From NCBI GenBank assembly GCA_014218235.1, contig CM024760.1, positions 147,761,245-147,825,244 on the forward strand: a stretch of 64,000 bases of DNA, in the 5' to 3' direction. This stretch comes from Colocasia esculenta (taxonomy: Eukaryota; Streptophyta; Magnoliopsida; Alismatales; Araceae). The notes under the pieces are model-generated. The model was not told where the DNA came from, made no database searches, and was given only the letters and a program-made list of their open reading frames with translations. This document shows positions 1 through 10,468 of the stretch, in pieces. Position 1 is the first letter of the stretch. Each line of letters starts with the position of its first letter. The position numbers and the translations under genes were made by a program.

Positions 1-650
1 GAAAAATTTATTTATTATGAAAATGTGAACAATTTAATTATTAAACATAATTATTTTCATGGAATGTAATTAATCTTAATTTAATATTTATTGGTCATAA
101 TAGATAATATTTCAAGTGTCGTACTCAGAGGTGCGCGCTCCGACAGGGCGACATCGGAATTCTGTAAGAAAAATGAAATCCAAGAATACAATAATTTCCA
201 AAAAAATGTGGTGATATCAGAAATGTAAATATCTGGAATTGTTGACGTACGGATTTCGAGATTAAGCCGACACAACTATTTTTCGAGCGATTTTTCATCC
301 AGTGAAAAATAAATTTTAAAAATTAAACTAAAATCACCATAATTTGTAAAACCATTACATTAGCCTATGGTCGAAAATTTAACTTGATTAAACATCATTT
401 GGACACACAAACCTAAGGTTATATGGGCCAGCTGATTTATTGCCCATTATCGATAATCATTTTGGGACTTTTTTCTGCTTACGCTTGTGGGCTACGTAAG
501 CCCATAATTCATGGAGTAAGTACCCTACACATCCCATAGGTGTAAGCCTAGGGGATCTTGCATGCTAAACGTGTCCTCGGGTGGGTTAAGGAGGTTTTAC
601 CCCCACACCTGTACAACCGACGTGCCGTGCATGCATGAGAAGCCGAGGGT

Positions 651-657
651 TATAAAA
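651..657 (+). promoter_or_regulatory. TATA box of G1 LTR promoter
   Basis: TATAAAA occurs in the context GGGTTATAAAACC. The solo LTR has the matching TATAAAA at 11135-11141 in GGGTTATAAAAACCC, so this box is conserved between two diverged LTRs. Transcription would be expected to start roughly 25-35 bases downstream, which would make the left 680 bases or so U3. Confidence 0.7.
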
Positions 658-1556
658 CCTCTCCTTCAACCCTTCGTGGGAGCTTTCCTCACCACTGACC
701 CAATCCTACTCTTGCTCCTGTTTCTCCCTTCTTGTTGTTTTTATCGTTGCTACTGGAGCTGCTGCTTTGACTGCTCTTGCTCCTGTTGCTACTATTGTTG
801 TTCTTGTTGTTGCCACTGTTGTTGCTTGACCGTAGTTGTTGCTGCTATGTTCGTGGAGGTGTTGAGCTGTTCCAATTGAAGCTACTGTGGCTGTCTCTAC
901 AAGTTTCCCTCTCCTTGCTTCTGTTGACTCCTTCGCTGAGGAGAAGAGAAGAACTTCACCTTTACTCTAACCAGTCAGGTAGGATTCATTCATTCACCCA
1001 TTCATTCTTTCTCTTTGTCTTCCTTTCTTGCTTTTTCTTCCCATAAATTCTTGGAGTTCAAGCATCTATTTTTGATCTTACGCTGTCATGGAGTTCAGTA
1101 AGCTCTCTGATTACTTCGTTTCCATTAGGTTCATGTCTCTAAAGTGACATTTGTGTCTTTTGGTGTAGCCTATGTACTGGTAGAAATTCCTTTCTTCTAT
1201 CTTCATTCCTATCTTTGAACCATGCTAAAGAGTCTTATGTTTGGAAGTCTAAAACCTCACACATTTGCTTTGACTGCCTAAATACTTCTAGAACTGCGTG
1301 TTCATCATGTAGGAATCTCCTTGTTGAGTATATAATCCTTGTTGTAGGAGTTGTTCCCAGTACCATGTTGTGCTAAGCTTCTAGCTAATCATGTGTAGGA
1401 TGTATTTCTCATGCTTCATCTTGTTCTACAGGTGAGCTAGTCTTGAGAGCTAGGAAACAAGTCTTTCTAGTTGTTAATAATCATGTTTGATCCATAGGTT
1501 TCATTGATAAGGTCTTTAGAGTGTTTGCAAAACGATTTCTAGAAGTTGATCTGGCG

Positions 1557-1712
1557 GCTGTCGACAGATGAGGATCACCTGTCGACAGGCCCCAAGCTCC
1601 CAGAACCTAGAGTTTCTGGGAAAGCAGTAGCTGTCAACAGATGGCCCATATTTGTCGACAGATGAGTCTGTCCTGTCAACAGCCACTTCTTGGCTGTCGA
1701 CACATGCTGTTC
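1557..1712. repeat. Cluster of CTGTCGACAG palindromes in G1 LTR
   Basis: Five to six copies of a 10-base palindrome CTGTCGACAG, some with one change such as CTGTCAACAG, lie within about 150 bases, often preceded by CAC or followed by ATG. Similar clusters occur at 3552-3780, 12001-12181 and 16903-16980. The insertion points of G2 (16901/16902) and G3 (17047/17048) lie in or just beside this zone of a G1 LTR copy. Confidence 0.8.
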
Positions 1713-2629
1713 TGGCCTATTTTCCAGTACCTTTCTCTTGTCCATCTTCTATTGGTTCTATACTCTATTAGCCTAGTAAGTTGTTTCCTTTATATTCTTG
1801 GGTTTCTACTGATATATTCTTAGAGAAATTATCCAATTGTCTTCCATATCCTACCTTGGTTGATTCTTGAAGTCTCCAAGTACCTAGTTGGCTATGTTCT
1901 CCTAAACTTGAACAACAATTTTTTATTACATGAGAGTTTGAATACTTGAGTACCACAATTGCTTATGAATAACTGATGATGACAATTAATGGGTCCCTAG
2001 ATCCCACTTGATTAATATGCCTGTGCAAATAGGGCTGGTCCAGTCCTGAGAGGAGCACCCGAATTCATTTACGGGCTGTGCGGAATGATAAAGGGCAACG
2101 AGATGTTTGGCATTGCATCACTATCATCTAGATTAGTCATCATGTTATTTATCATCAATTAGATATGATTTGAACTAGAACCTGGGTGTTATCCTGAATT
2201 CTTGATTATACAATCTTATTTTCATACTCCTGTTTGTTATCTGTTGACTTGGTCGTCCAGTCACTTTTGTTATCTAGCCTTATTAATGGTTAAACTCTTT
2301 TCAATGTCCTTGGTTATCTTAATTCTTATGATTAATAGATTGAATCCTACTATGCTAGTTAGCTCACCAAATCCTACTTTTTCAGGTTATCTGTAGTTCT
2401 AGAAGGCAGGTCATCGGGATTTGAGGGCTGAGAGATCACCTTTACAACGTTTATGTTTGAATTGTAAATTGAGAGTCATGTAATACCTGTAGAATGTCAA
2501 TTAATAATTATTTATGTTTAGTAAAGCCCGAGCAATTTTTGGCTCAAATTGTTCAAAGTTTACTCTTGATTTCTTATTCGTTCACGTTCTAGAATTCATA
2601 GTTATATTAAATGTCGGGACGTGACAGAA

Positions 2630-2641
2630 TGGTATCAGAGC
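2630..2641 (+). other. Primer-binding site of G1 (initiator Met tRNA)
   Basis: TGGTATCAGAGC begins four bases after the LTR end. This is the standard plant initiator-Met tRNA complement used to prime minus-strand cDNA synthesis in many Ty1/copia and Ty3/gypsy elements. It fixes the orientation of G1 as plus. Confidence 0.9.
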
Positions 2642-3790
2642 ATTGGTTGATGATTCAAATAGTTGTTGGTCTTCAACATCCTGTAGTGACCTGTGAGGAT
2701 GGGTAGAAAGCCTAAGGTTAAGTTAGATAAGTAACGTTGGATATAGATTGTATTGAGTATGAATGGAATATCTAGAGGTAGGTTTCTCTCTACGATTATT
2801 CATCCATTTCTTGTTTCATGCTTGTGGTCTCTCCATTTGTATAAACCCATATTTACTACTTGATTCCATGTTCTATAGAACTCACATTCCTTTAGTTTCC
2901 TTCTTCTATTAAAATCCTTGAGATCATCTATTTTAGTATAATCTTGATTTGAGTTCAGTAAAGCTAATAGGAGTGTCTTTCTCTCTCACAGTGTTCATAC
3001 CTTTAGTGAGGTTCATGTCTTTGGTTATTGATACATGTATTTGATATGACTTTCCTGCCAAATTCGAGAAAGATTCTCATGAAAGATTTGTGTAAGCAAT
3101 TTTCTTTCTTCCAGAAGTCTTTCCATGCTATTCATACCATAAATGCCTCCCCTTTTTGTTCTAGCCTTCCTCTCATACTGAGGAACTCCTTGTTTAAGTG
3201 TTTGACCATGTCCATACTTGCCACTGATTCTGGAAACATCTTTAGAATTGTTCTTCTATTCCTTGTAATCATGTTTAGCCAATATTTGTGTTAGGTCCAA
3301 GCATGTTTGTAGAAATCTTCCTATTAGTTACAAGAGCATGTGGTTAGGAAGAGTTATGTTTCCAGTATATCATCTTCTCATAGGTGTCCATGCCACCATA
3401 TATTCCTGTTGATTCTACTTGTTTCCCCTATATAAAGTAGTGTTTAGAACTGGAAACAAGACCCTTTTGATGTTGTTAATCATGTAAGGATTCATAGAAA
3501 CACTTGGTAGAATTTCCTGTGGTAGTTTTACCACATTCTTGGAAGTTTAGATCTCACCTGTCGACAACCAGCACTTACCTGTCGACAGGTATCTTGCTTC
3601 CAGAACCCAGTCAATGCAAAACCAGCAGTAGCTATCGACAGATGGCCTTCACCTGTCGACAGATGTTCCTTTCCTGTCGACAGCCAACTCTGGTCTATCG
3701 ACAGATAGTGTTCAGACCCCAGAAATTGGTTTTGGGAGGACAGTAGCTGTCGACAACCACTTCCTGGCTGTCAACATACACCAGTCTGTG
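2642..3790 (+). repeat. Diverged G1-type LTR-like segment after the PBS
   Basis: No gag is found where a G1 internal region should begin. Instead the sequence resembles the middle of the G1 LTR (roughly 970-1720): a GAGGTAGG block near 2770, a GTTCATG..CTTTGG block near 3010, GAAACAAG near 3455, and another cluster of CTGTCGACAG palindromes at 3552-3780. It is probably a truncated, diverged relative of the LTR that was inserted or joined here, with the G1 coding region lost. ORFs in it are short and have no recognisable domain. Confidence 0.6.
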
Positions 3791-4229
3791 ATGAACTAAT
3801 CCTTCTCTAGTCAGAGGTGTCAGGAGGACCAGTCAGAGGTGTCAGCAGGAACCTTGTAAAACTGAAACTCATACCTTATTTACATTCCATTCATTTACTT
3901 AAGATATTACATGTAAATAAGGAAGTACCCCCCATTTGAATCCAATAAAAATATCAAAAAAATTATATCTCTTACCAATAAAAAGTCAACTCTCCCACCG
4001 AAGAAGAAAAATGTGATTTTGACTATTCCATCAAAATAGCATCTTTCTAATTTCTCACAAATTGGCCTACTTGAAGGTCTCATAATTCAAATAAATATTG
4101 TAGAATCCAAGTTCCGGTGAAACCACCTGTTTATGTTGACAAATAAAACCACTTCTTCCCCAATCAAAGTTGACACACTCTTGTATTGTTCAAACAAGTT
4201 GACTTTCCCATTTTCTTGGATTTTAAATT
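3791..4229. other. Unassigned AT-rich stretch
   Basis: I see no ORF with a recognisable domain, no repeat array and no termini here. There is a short direct repeat CAGTCAGAGGTGTCAG near 3810-3860. The stretch may belong to degraded flanking LTR sequence on either side. Confidence 0.4.
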
Positions 4230-4902
4230 ATTCTACCACTAAGATGAATCATTTAATCATCATCTACATCCATCCCTCACTAAACCAAGTGAAGCTCTTT
4301 AATAATTCAAATGTGTGAAATACGTACATAATTGATGATTCAAAGTTTCAAGATTGTTTTAAATCTCACAAGCCGTACACACATAGTGTAAGATTGAATC
4401 TGTTTACTTCTACGGGAGTAGACAACCAAATAAATTAGTGAAGAAAAGAAATAGGAAAATATCCAGCTAGGGAGATTTTTGAAGAAATGCAGAAATATGC
4501 AAATACTTTGCACCAAAGTTTGGCTTTGGTTAGATAACTTCTTAAACTCTTAATTGCATCCTCTTTAGGCTTGAGCTCATTAAATTTCTCTTCTAACTAT
4601 AACAGAAGGATCAAATGTCTCTAAGCTAAGTTAAATTCCAAAATCTATACTTCAATTGATCAGCAACATGGTGTGTCAACACACACAAACAATTTGATTT
4701 GAATCAGTAGGAAAAGTTTCAGTAGAGTCAACTCCATGTCTTCTAGAATTGACCTCACTCAAGTAATAGCAGTTTTAATTAACTGACCATCAGGTAGAAT
4801 TGATCTCGTAACATTTAGTGTCAACTCACACATTGATAAAGTTAACCCAACCTCAAGCTGTATTTTTCTCTAAACGTTAATTAGAAACTTGACTAGTGTT
4901 AA
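4230..4902 (-). repeat. Old copia-LTR fragment related to C1
   Basis: The sequence matches, with many changes, the part of the C1 LTR at about 54280-55300. Shared blocks include CCCTCACTAAACCAAGTGAAG, GAGCAGACAACCAAA, CTTGAGCTCAT and repeated GTCAACTC/GTCGACCT-like motifs (AGAGTCAACTCCATG near 4725). It is in the same orientation as C1 and stops at 4902, where the Cassandra-like LTR begins. No other part of that element is present. Confidence 0.7.
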
Positions 4903-5107
4903 TGTGACGACCCAACCAGAAAACTAGCCCAATAACTGTGCTAGTTGGTAGACTTACCAGGAAGGTCACCCATCCTGGGACTACTCCCAACTCAGCACAT
5001 TTAACTTCACAGTTCTTTTCCTGCTCGAGCTCTGAAAATGACTAGTTCGAGTTATTGGTAGTCTACTGATTTAGTCAATTTAACATATTCTTATATGGGG
5101 GGTTACA
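4903..5107 (-). repeat. Cassandra-like short LTR containing a 5S rRNA-derived domain
   Basis: On the minus strand this 205-bp unit starts TGTAACCCCCC and ends GGGTCGTCACA. It therefore has TG..CA termini and is flanked on its 5' side by a purine tract (GGGGTAGAT). It contains about 65 bases clearly related to plant 5S rRNA (4951-5015). TRIM elements of the Cassandra family are known for carrying 5S promoter sequence in short LTRs, and the small size, PBS and lack of coding sequence agree. The unit is somewhat shorter than the usual Cassandra LTR, so the family call is by analogy. Confidence 0.7.
4951..5015 (-). promoter_or_regulatory. 5S rRNA-like internal pol III promoter region
   Basis: Read on the minus strand, the sequence aligns with the 3' half of plant 5S rRNA. 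It covers the A box (AGTTAAatGTGCT), the intermediate element (GGGAGTAGTcC) and the C box (AGGATGGGTGACC), then CCTGGTAAGTC. The 5' end of 5S is not recognisable, so this is a captured fragment inside an LTR and not a 5S gene. Whether it still recruits TFIIIA cannot be judged from sequence. Confidence 0.75.
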
Positions 5108-5336
5108 ATCTACCCCATTTATATAAGCGACGTCCTCGTCGCTGCTTACATATAGCACACAATCAAACCCCAGGCAGACAGGATTCTAGAGGTGGCCCCC
5201 ACAGGCTCAAGAGGTGGCTCCCACTATGTAGCACTTTGCGCCATTATGGCCTCAAGAGGTGGCTCCCATAGTGTAGCACTTTGCCCTGTGTGGCACTTAG
5301 TGCCTGCACTTCCAGCTGGGTAAGGCTCTGATACCA
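5108..5336 (-). mobile_element. Non-coding internal region and PBS of the Cassandra-like element
   Basis: In minus orientation it runs from a PBS (complement of GGCTCTGATACCA, at 5324-5336) through about 210 non-coding bases to a polypurine tract at 5108-5116 next to the short LTR. It contains two to three imperfect copies of a CAAGAGGTGGCTCCCAC..GTAGCACTTTG unit (5180-5300) and no ORF of note. To the right of the PBS there is no matching short LTR. The 3-kb-class LTR at 5343 follows instead, with the spacer typical of that LTR family. Confidence 0.65.
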
Positions 5337-5342
5337 TTAAAC

Positions 5343-8184
5343 TGTAATGCCCCGACGCAGAATATCGGAGCGGAATTACAGTTATTAAATAGTACAGAGC
5401 GAGAAATAAATAACAAACCATTGCACATTTGGAATAATATCAACCGAACTCCAATTTCATTAATCATTCACCATTCTCCATTACAATCACTAATATATCA
5501 TCAATCTTCATGAACTAACTATTACATCTACGTATCATAGCCAAAACTAGGGCCCAGAGTACTTTATTGAAACTTCAACTAATACATCAAGAATGACTGA
5601 CTCACTAACTCATAACCATACTAACTAACTACTAAGCAAATGGTTGCCGAAAATGGTCACTCTTGAGCATCCTCCTCAGTCCCATCCATATGAGTGTGGT
5701 CATCATTAGACTCACCTGAAACACATTAAATAAATATGCAAGATGAGCGAATAACACCCAGTAGGACTTAATATCTCATGAGAACAAGCATGCTTTAAAT
5801 AATTAATGTCTTAATGGCAGGGTAACTAAAGAGCATAGTCATGTAGAGCGAATAACAATAACAAGAGAACGATAGCATCTGGCATAGGGAAAATAGCACA
5901 ACTAGAACGATAATAGAATGGCCATGTATCGATATAGCATGTTAATTACACAATGGTGCACTAGTAACGATAACGATTGCACTTGTATAGATAGCACTTT
6001 GATTGTCATAGATTAATCTAGATAGTATAATGGCGCTGGATAAATGCCGTAACATCCTTGATCATTTTAACTTCCATGGGCAATGGCACTTTTCGGGCGC
6101 TCCTCCCAGGACGTGATCGGGCCCCATTGCACTGGCATTAGTCATTTATTTATCTTAGACAATCACAAGAATGGCCAATAGAGTACCAAGAAATAGATGA
6201 GAGTAGTAGACGAGATAGACGAGAGTGTAGAGAGAACATAAACAGATGAGAGAATATAGATAGTAGATGAGATAGGGACAATATCGTAAAACACGATAAA
6301 CAACGATAGTCACAGTTGAACGGCACACCCTCATGGGCCGGCAGTCTGGTAGAAATCACCACCACCCCCTAGCCATGCTATGAACACAGGCTAGATGGTC
6401 CGGCATGATCACAAGATAAGAAGAGAACTCACTAAGGCCATGGATCGTACTGATCCCTAAAGTGTAACGGGTATTAAGGTACAACTAGCTCATCGCCTAA
6501 GGACGTGCGCCAAAGCCAAGAGGACTTACGGAGGCCTTGACAAGGAGTCCTTGGCCCAGTCGAGAGTATTCCCGATGGAGAGGTGGTCCAAGTCAAGATA
6601 AAGTGTGTAGAAACTAAAGTCCGTTGTGCCTCGAGTGCTCGAAGGCGAAGGAAAATGGTAACGATGTTCAAAATGCGCGTATAAAATGAAAACAAGTGTA
6701 TTTAATTAATTAGGGAATTTAGTCATTTATTTCGCTAAATTACCAGATACATTATTGAATAATTTATTAGGGTCAAATGGCAAAGACTAATGTTATGTGT
6801 GTGTAAGTGTAAAGGAATCATGAGAATTTGATAAATCATGCAAATGGTTTTTAAATAATTAAATTTATATAATTATTGTCCATTATTAATTTTCCAGGTC
6901 GAAATAATTATAACATGGTTTAAACATGGCTATTTAAGGGGTATATAGCCTAATCAACAAGGGCATGTGCATAATTTAAAGTTCTGGCAGAAATTTCGAA
7001 AAGGCGACAGGGTTGCCCGTCAAGATCAAGTCACGACGGGGTACAGCGGCGCGACAACAGTCAAGACGTGGTGGGAGTCCCGGCCACGATTCATGTCGCA
7101 GCGGGCAGCCTGGGCGCAACAGTCGAACCGGCCGGCCTGGTCCGGTTCACGCTAGAATTCGCGGCAGCATAGGCCGCCGCGTTTCTTAACGCGACACGCC
7201 TGCCAGCCGCGACCCTGCTGGTATCGCGGCGGGTCGCACCGCCGCGATATCAGAAAGTGTCCGGCCCTTTTTACCCTTTTCCAGGGTTGATCCTACTTGA
7301 TGCAGGGCACTTCTAAATTCAATATAAAATTACACGATGATCCAAAAATTACGAAACTAGTTTTAAACGAAAGTAGACATCTATCAACATGTACAATTAA
7401 TTTGAAAATAGACGAGGTTTAGGCATGATTTGATTAGGTTACATTTCAGTGACCTAAACATGCGTAGTCAAGGTTCAACAAATTAATTAGAGATGGATAG
7501 ATAATGAAAATTAGGGAAAATAGGGCATTTGAAAGCTAATATGATGTTGTATTTATGAGAATTTTCTCATGGCATGGGATCAAGTATGCACGGGATTTGA
7601 AAGCAAACATGAAGGTTCAAGTACATCGATATAACAGGGATTCAAGGAATTAGTTCTCCCTCATGGGAGATCGAAATAGAGCAAAACCAGAGGGCTTTTG
7701 CGCGGGATCATGAATCTACCTTGGGTAATTTTTACACGAATTTGGCTTGAGAGATTGCCTACCTTCTGTTGTTGACAAGTAAACTAGGTTTTTTGGTGAA
7801 GAACGAGGGAAAATCTTCTTGTCCAAGCTTCCTCCTCCCAGATTCCTTGTTCCTCAGCTGTCCTCCTTCATCTCCCAAGGTCTCAACATGCAAATGAGGG
7901 TTGGTCAGGTTTTGGGTATTTGGTTTGATAATAGAGTCCTAAATGCCTAAAACTCCTCCTTTCTCTTCCAACTCCGAAAATTGACAATTATCTCCTATTT
8001 TCCTATCAATTATCCACTTAAAAGGGCAGAGAAAAGGCCTAAATTCGTGGCCCAAGAGTTAGGATGGGATATGGGCTCTTATCTTGGATAATTATGGGTT
8101 ATTTAGTATTTATCTTAACCCTTTACTAGTTATTAATTAGTTATATCCAAAATTGGGATAATTATTTCCCATCCCATGATGGGC
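5343..8184 (-). repeat. Truncated chromovirus LTR (G2/G3 family)
   Basis: It starts TGTAATGCCCCGACGCAG on the plus strand, like the G2 LTR at 13862, and follows it block by block: the GAGTGTGGTC..GACTCACCTGA block, the GGGCGCTCCTCCCAGGA hairpin block at about 6097, the tRNA-like PBS neighbour at 5324, and a GC-rich GTCGCG zone at 7000-7260. The homology stops near 8184 (CATGATGGGCT), losing roughly the outer 200 bases. At that point a reverse-transcriptase fragment in the opposite orientation is joined through a shared GGCT. ORFs within it are not gene-like. Confidence 0.85.
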
Positions 8185-8336
8185 TGAATTAAAAGAGTTG
8201 AAAGAGCAATTGATGGTTCTTTTAGAAAAGGGTTTTATCAGGCCGAGTACCTCTCCTTGGGGAGCACTAGTGTTGTTCGTCATGAAGAAGGATGGATCTA
8301 TGCGGCTATGTATCGATTACAGGCAGTTGAATAATG
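8183..8336 (+). pseudogene. Stray reverse-transcriptase fragment, inverted relative to G2
   Basis: About 50 codons of the N-terminal RT region are readable on the plus strand, ending in the motif LCIDYRQLNN preceded by VMKKDGSMR. They match the same region of G3 (21300-21450) and, on the other strand, G2 (about 9170-9330). The piece lies between two LTR fragments that are inverted relative to one another, so it is the loop of a small foldback. It has no start codon and cannot be functional. Confidence 0.85.
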
Positions 8337-8402
8337 GCTCAATTACAAAATAATGGGCCTAATTGTGAGGATCCCATCATGGGATGAGAAATAATTATCA
8401 CC
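8337..8402 (+). repeat. Inverted LTR fragment at rearrangement junction
   Basis: Its reverse complement reads AATTATTTCTCATCCCATGA and continues to GGCCCATTATTTTG, which matches the outer part of the G2 LTR (about 16680-16740) and the end of the truncated LTR at 8155-8184. It is therefore an inverted copy, and it abuts the truncated RNase H of G2 at 8403. Confidence 0.7.
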
Positions 8403-10026
8403 TTGAAGAATAAGCTATCACCTTTTCATTCTGCATCAACACGCAGCCTAGACCGATTCCAGAAGCATCAGTGTAGACTGAGAATCCTTCACCCTCGACT
8501 GGCAATGCGAGGACAGGTGCAGATGTCAACAATTGCTTGAGTGTCTAGAAGCTCTTCTCGCACTTCTTGCTCCAGACATATGGGTTCTCTTTCCGCGTAA
8601 GGTGCGTAAGAGGAACAATTATCTTGGAGAAGTCTTTTATGAACCGTCTGTAGTAACCAGCCAGTCCAAGAAAGCTCTTGATCTCAGTGACATTAGTCGG
8701 TCTTTCCCAATTTATCACAGTTTCAACCTTGGAAGGATCGACAGCGATACCATCCTTGGAAATAACATGGCCTAGGAATGACACCTCCTCGAGCCAGAAT
8801 TCATACTTGCTCAATTTGGCGTAGAGTTGGTTGTCTCGCAAGATCTGCAGAGCAATCCTCAGATGCTCCTCATGCTCTTCGTTGGTCTTGGAGTATATGA
8901 GAATATCATCAATGAATACCACAACGAATTTGTCGAGGTAGGGCTGATATATGCTGTTCATCAGTTGCATAAAAGCTGTAGGAGCAGTGGTTAGTCCAAA
9001 AGGTATGACTACAAATTCATAATGACTATACATGCTCCTAAAAACCGTCTTGTAAATGTCTGTATCCTTTATTCTCATTTGATGATATCCCTATCTAAGG
9101 TCAATCTTAGAAAAATATTTAGGTCCTGATATTTGATCAAATAATTCATCGACACAAGGCAGAGGATATTTGTTTTTGATAGTGAGATTGTTCAGTTGCC
9201 TGTAGTCGATACATAGTCGCATAGATCCATCCTTCTTCTTGACAAACAACACTGGTGCTTCCCAAGGAGAAGTACTTGGTCTGGTAAAACCTTTTTCCAG
9301 CAGTTCCATTAATTGCTCTTTCAACTCTTTCAATTCAGCGGGGGACATCCTGTAGGGTTTGTGTGATACCAGTGCAACTCCAGGTATGAGATCAATTGAG
9401 AAATTCAGATCTCTCTCTGGTGGAATGTCTGGCAACTCATCGGGAAACAGATCGGGATATTCTCGCACTATATGAATGTCTGATATCTTAGTTGCTTTCT
9501 TCTCAACTACAATTACGGCAAGAAATGCCACATAGCCCTTCCTAATCATGTTTTGTACTTTTATGGTAGAGACGAGAGACAATTGCCTCTTGTGTCTACG
9601 TCCCGTAAAGGTCAGTTTAGGGAATTCACTAAAAGTAATCTTCCCTCTTCTACAATCCACGATAGCCCCATACGTGGATAGCAAATCGGCTCCCAGAATT
9701 ACATCGTAGCCCTCCATAGGCATAGAGATCAAGTCTGCTCTAAGATTGAGTTCACCAATCTTAACATCAGCTAATGGAAAGTATTTGTTCAATTGAGCCT
9801 TTTCTCCCAGGGGTGTTGTGACAGGTAATTCAAATTGCATAGATGCAGGTTTTTCAGTTAATGTATCAGCAAATGCTTGTGATATGAACAAATGTGTTGC
9901 GCCAGTATCAAACAAAACAAATGCTAATTGAGAAAAGACTTGTAAGGTACCTTCGACGACTCCACCCTCCTCGGTGGTCTCCACTTCTTGTAAGGCTTGA
10001 AGTCTGCTGGGCCTCTTCTGTCCCAT
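8403..10026 (-). pseudogene. G2 pol: protease, reverse transcriptase, start of RNase H (broken)
   Basis: On the minus strand the order is aspartic protease (FDTGATHLFIS, about 9870-9905), RT (N-terminal VLFVKKKDGSMRLCIDYRQL, catalytic FIDDILIYSK at about 8900), connection (LGLAGYYRRFIKDFS) and the beginning of RNase H (YTDAS..GLGCVLMQ). The protein is closely related to G3. An in-frame TAG at 9091-9093 replaces the Ser codon of the conserved LRSGYHQM motif. A second TAG at 8545-8547 stands where G3 has CAG. The reading stops at 8402, so most of RNase H and all of integrase and chromodomain are lost at the foldback junction. It is a dead remnant of a chromovirus polyprotein. Confidence 0.92.
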
Positions 10027-10468
10027 AGGACGCTTCTCATTTTTCTTTCAGCAATGGGCATTCAGGAATCTGATGATCTCAGCTCCCACAGCGAAGGCAT
10101 GCACCTGCCTTCCTCCAACACTCTTCTGCCGTGTGACCTAGCTTGTCACAGTGCTTGCATCTTGGTTTGTTGTTTGGGGCAGTAGGAGTGGGGACATTGG
10201 GCTTCCGCTCCTGGCTTGGCCCATCAGTGATACATAACGGCCTTTTCTTGCCGTTAGTAGGCTTGCTCGGTGCTCTTGAAGTCTGTTCCTTCTTTACCAT
10301 TCTGCCCTTGATGCGATCAATGATATCGATCGCATCCTCTAGTAGTTGTGCCCTTTTGACCATCTTTGGATAGGTCTGAATACCTATGGGTGCCAACTGT
10401 GTGATGTAAGCGGACCTGAGCCCAGTAAAAAACCTCTTCGCCTTCATTCTCTCCGTGCCTACTAGGTG
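10027..10468 (-). pseudogene. G2 gag, C-terminal part with CCHC zinc knuckles
   Basis: On the minus strand this encodes the Gag tail: an LLEDAIDIIDRIKGRMVKKE helix, a basic linker, then a zinc knuckle CKHCDKLGHTAEEC and the start of a second one (ACLRCGS). An in-frame TGA at 10079-10081 cuts the second knuckle, and an extra base near 10040 shifts the frame relative to pol. In the related G3 element gag and pol share a single frame, so both changes are damage. The left side continues into pol and the right side is interrupted at 10468 by the solo LTR. Confidence 0.9.
10464..10468. repeat. Target site duplication AGGTG, left copy
   Basis: AGGTG lies directly before the TG of the solo LTR, and the identical AGGTG follows its CA at 13170-13174. 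The 5-bp length is typical of LTR-retrotransposon integrase. Confidence 0.95.

Larger units (their letters stand above)
1..2626 (+). repeat. 5' LTR of outer Ty3/gypsy element G1 (left edge outside window)
   Basis: The LTR ends in GACGTGACA at 2626 and is followed at once by a tRNA-iMet primer-binding site, so it is a 5' LTR in plus orientation. Its 3' third is repeated at 16902-17047 plus 27153-28020. The whole stretch is a diverged relative of the solo LTR at 10469-13169, with shared blocks near 110-300, a TATA box, CTGTCGACAG palindromes and a conserved GG..TCCTGAGAGGAGCACCCG block near 2030. By comparison with the solo LTR, which starts TGTAACACCCC, only some tens of bases of the left end are missing. 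Short ORFs inside it are low-complexity Leu/Cys runs and not genes. The length of about 2.6 kb suits the Tekay/Del type of chromovirus, but that is an inference because no coding region of G1 is present. Confidence 0.85.

Noticed and set aside
562..1046. Two overlapping ORFs rich in Leu, Cys and Tyr with membrane-like appearance
   Set aside because: They read a TTG/TGC low-complexity run in the LTR leader, overlap in different frames, and lack any counterpart in the related solo LTR.
4951..5015. A functional 5S rRNA gene
   Set aside because: Only the 3' half of 5S is recognisable, it lies within an LTR with TG..CA ends, and it carries many changes.
5224..5421. Small ORF across the Cassandra-like internal region and LTR
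   Set aside because: It crosses the PBS and an element junction and reads the imperfect AGGTGGCTCCCAC repeats. No domain is seen.
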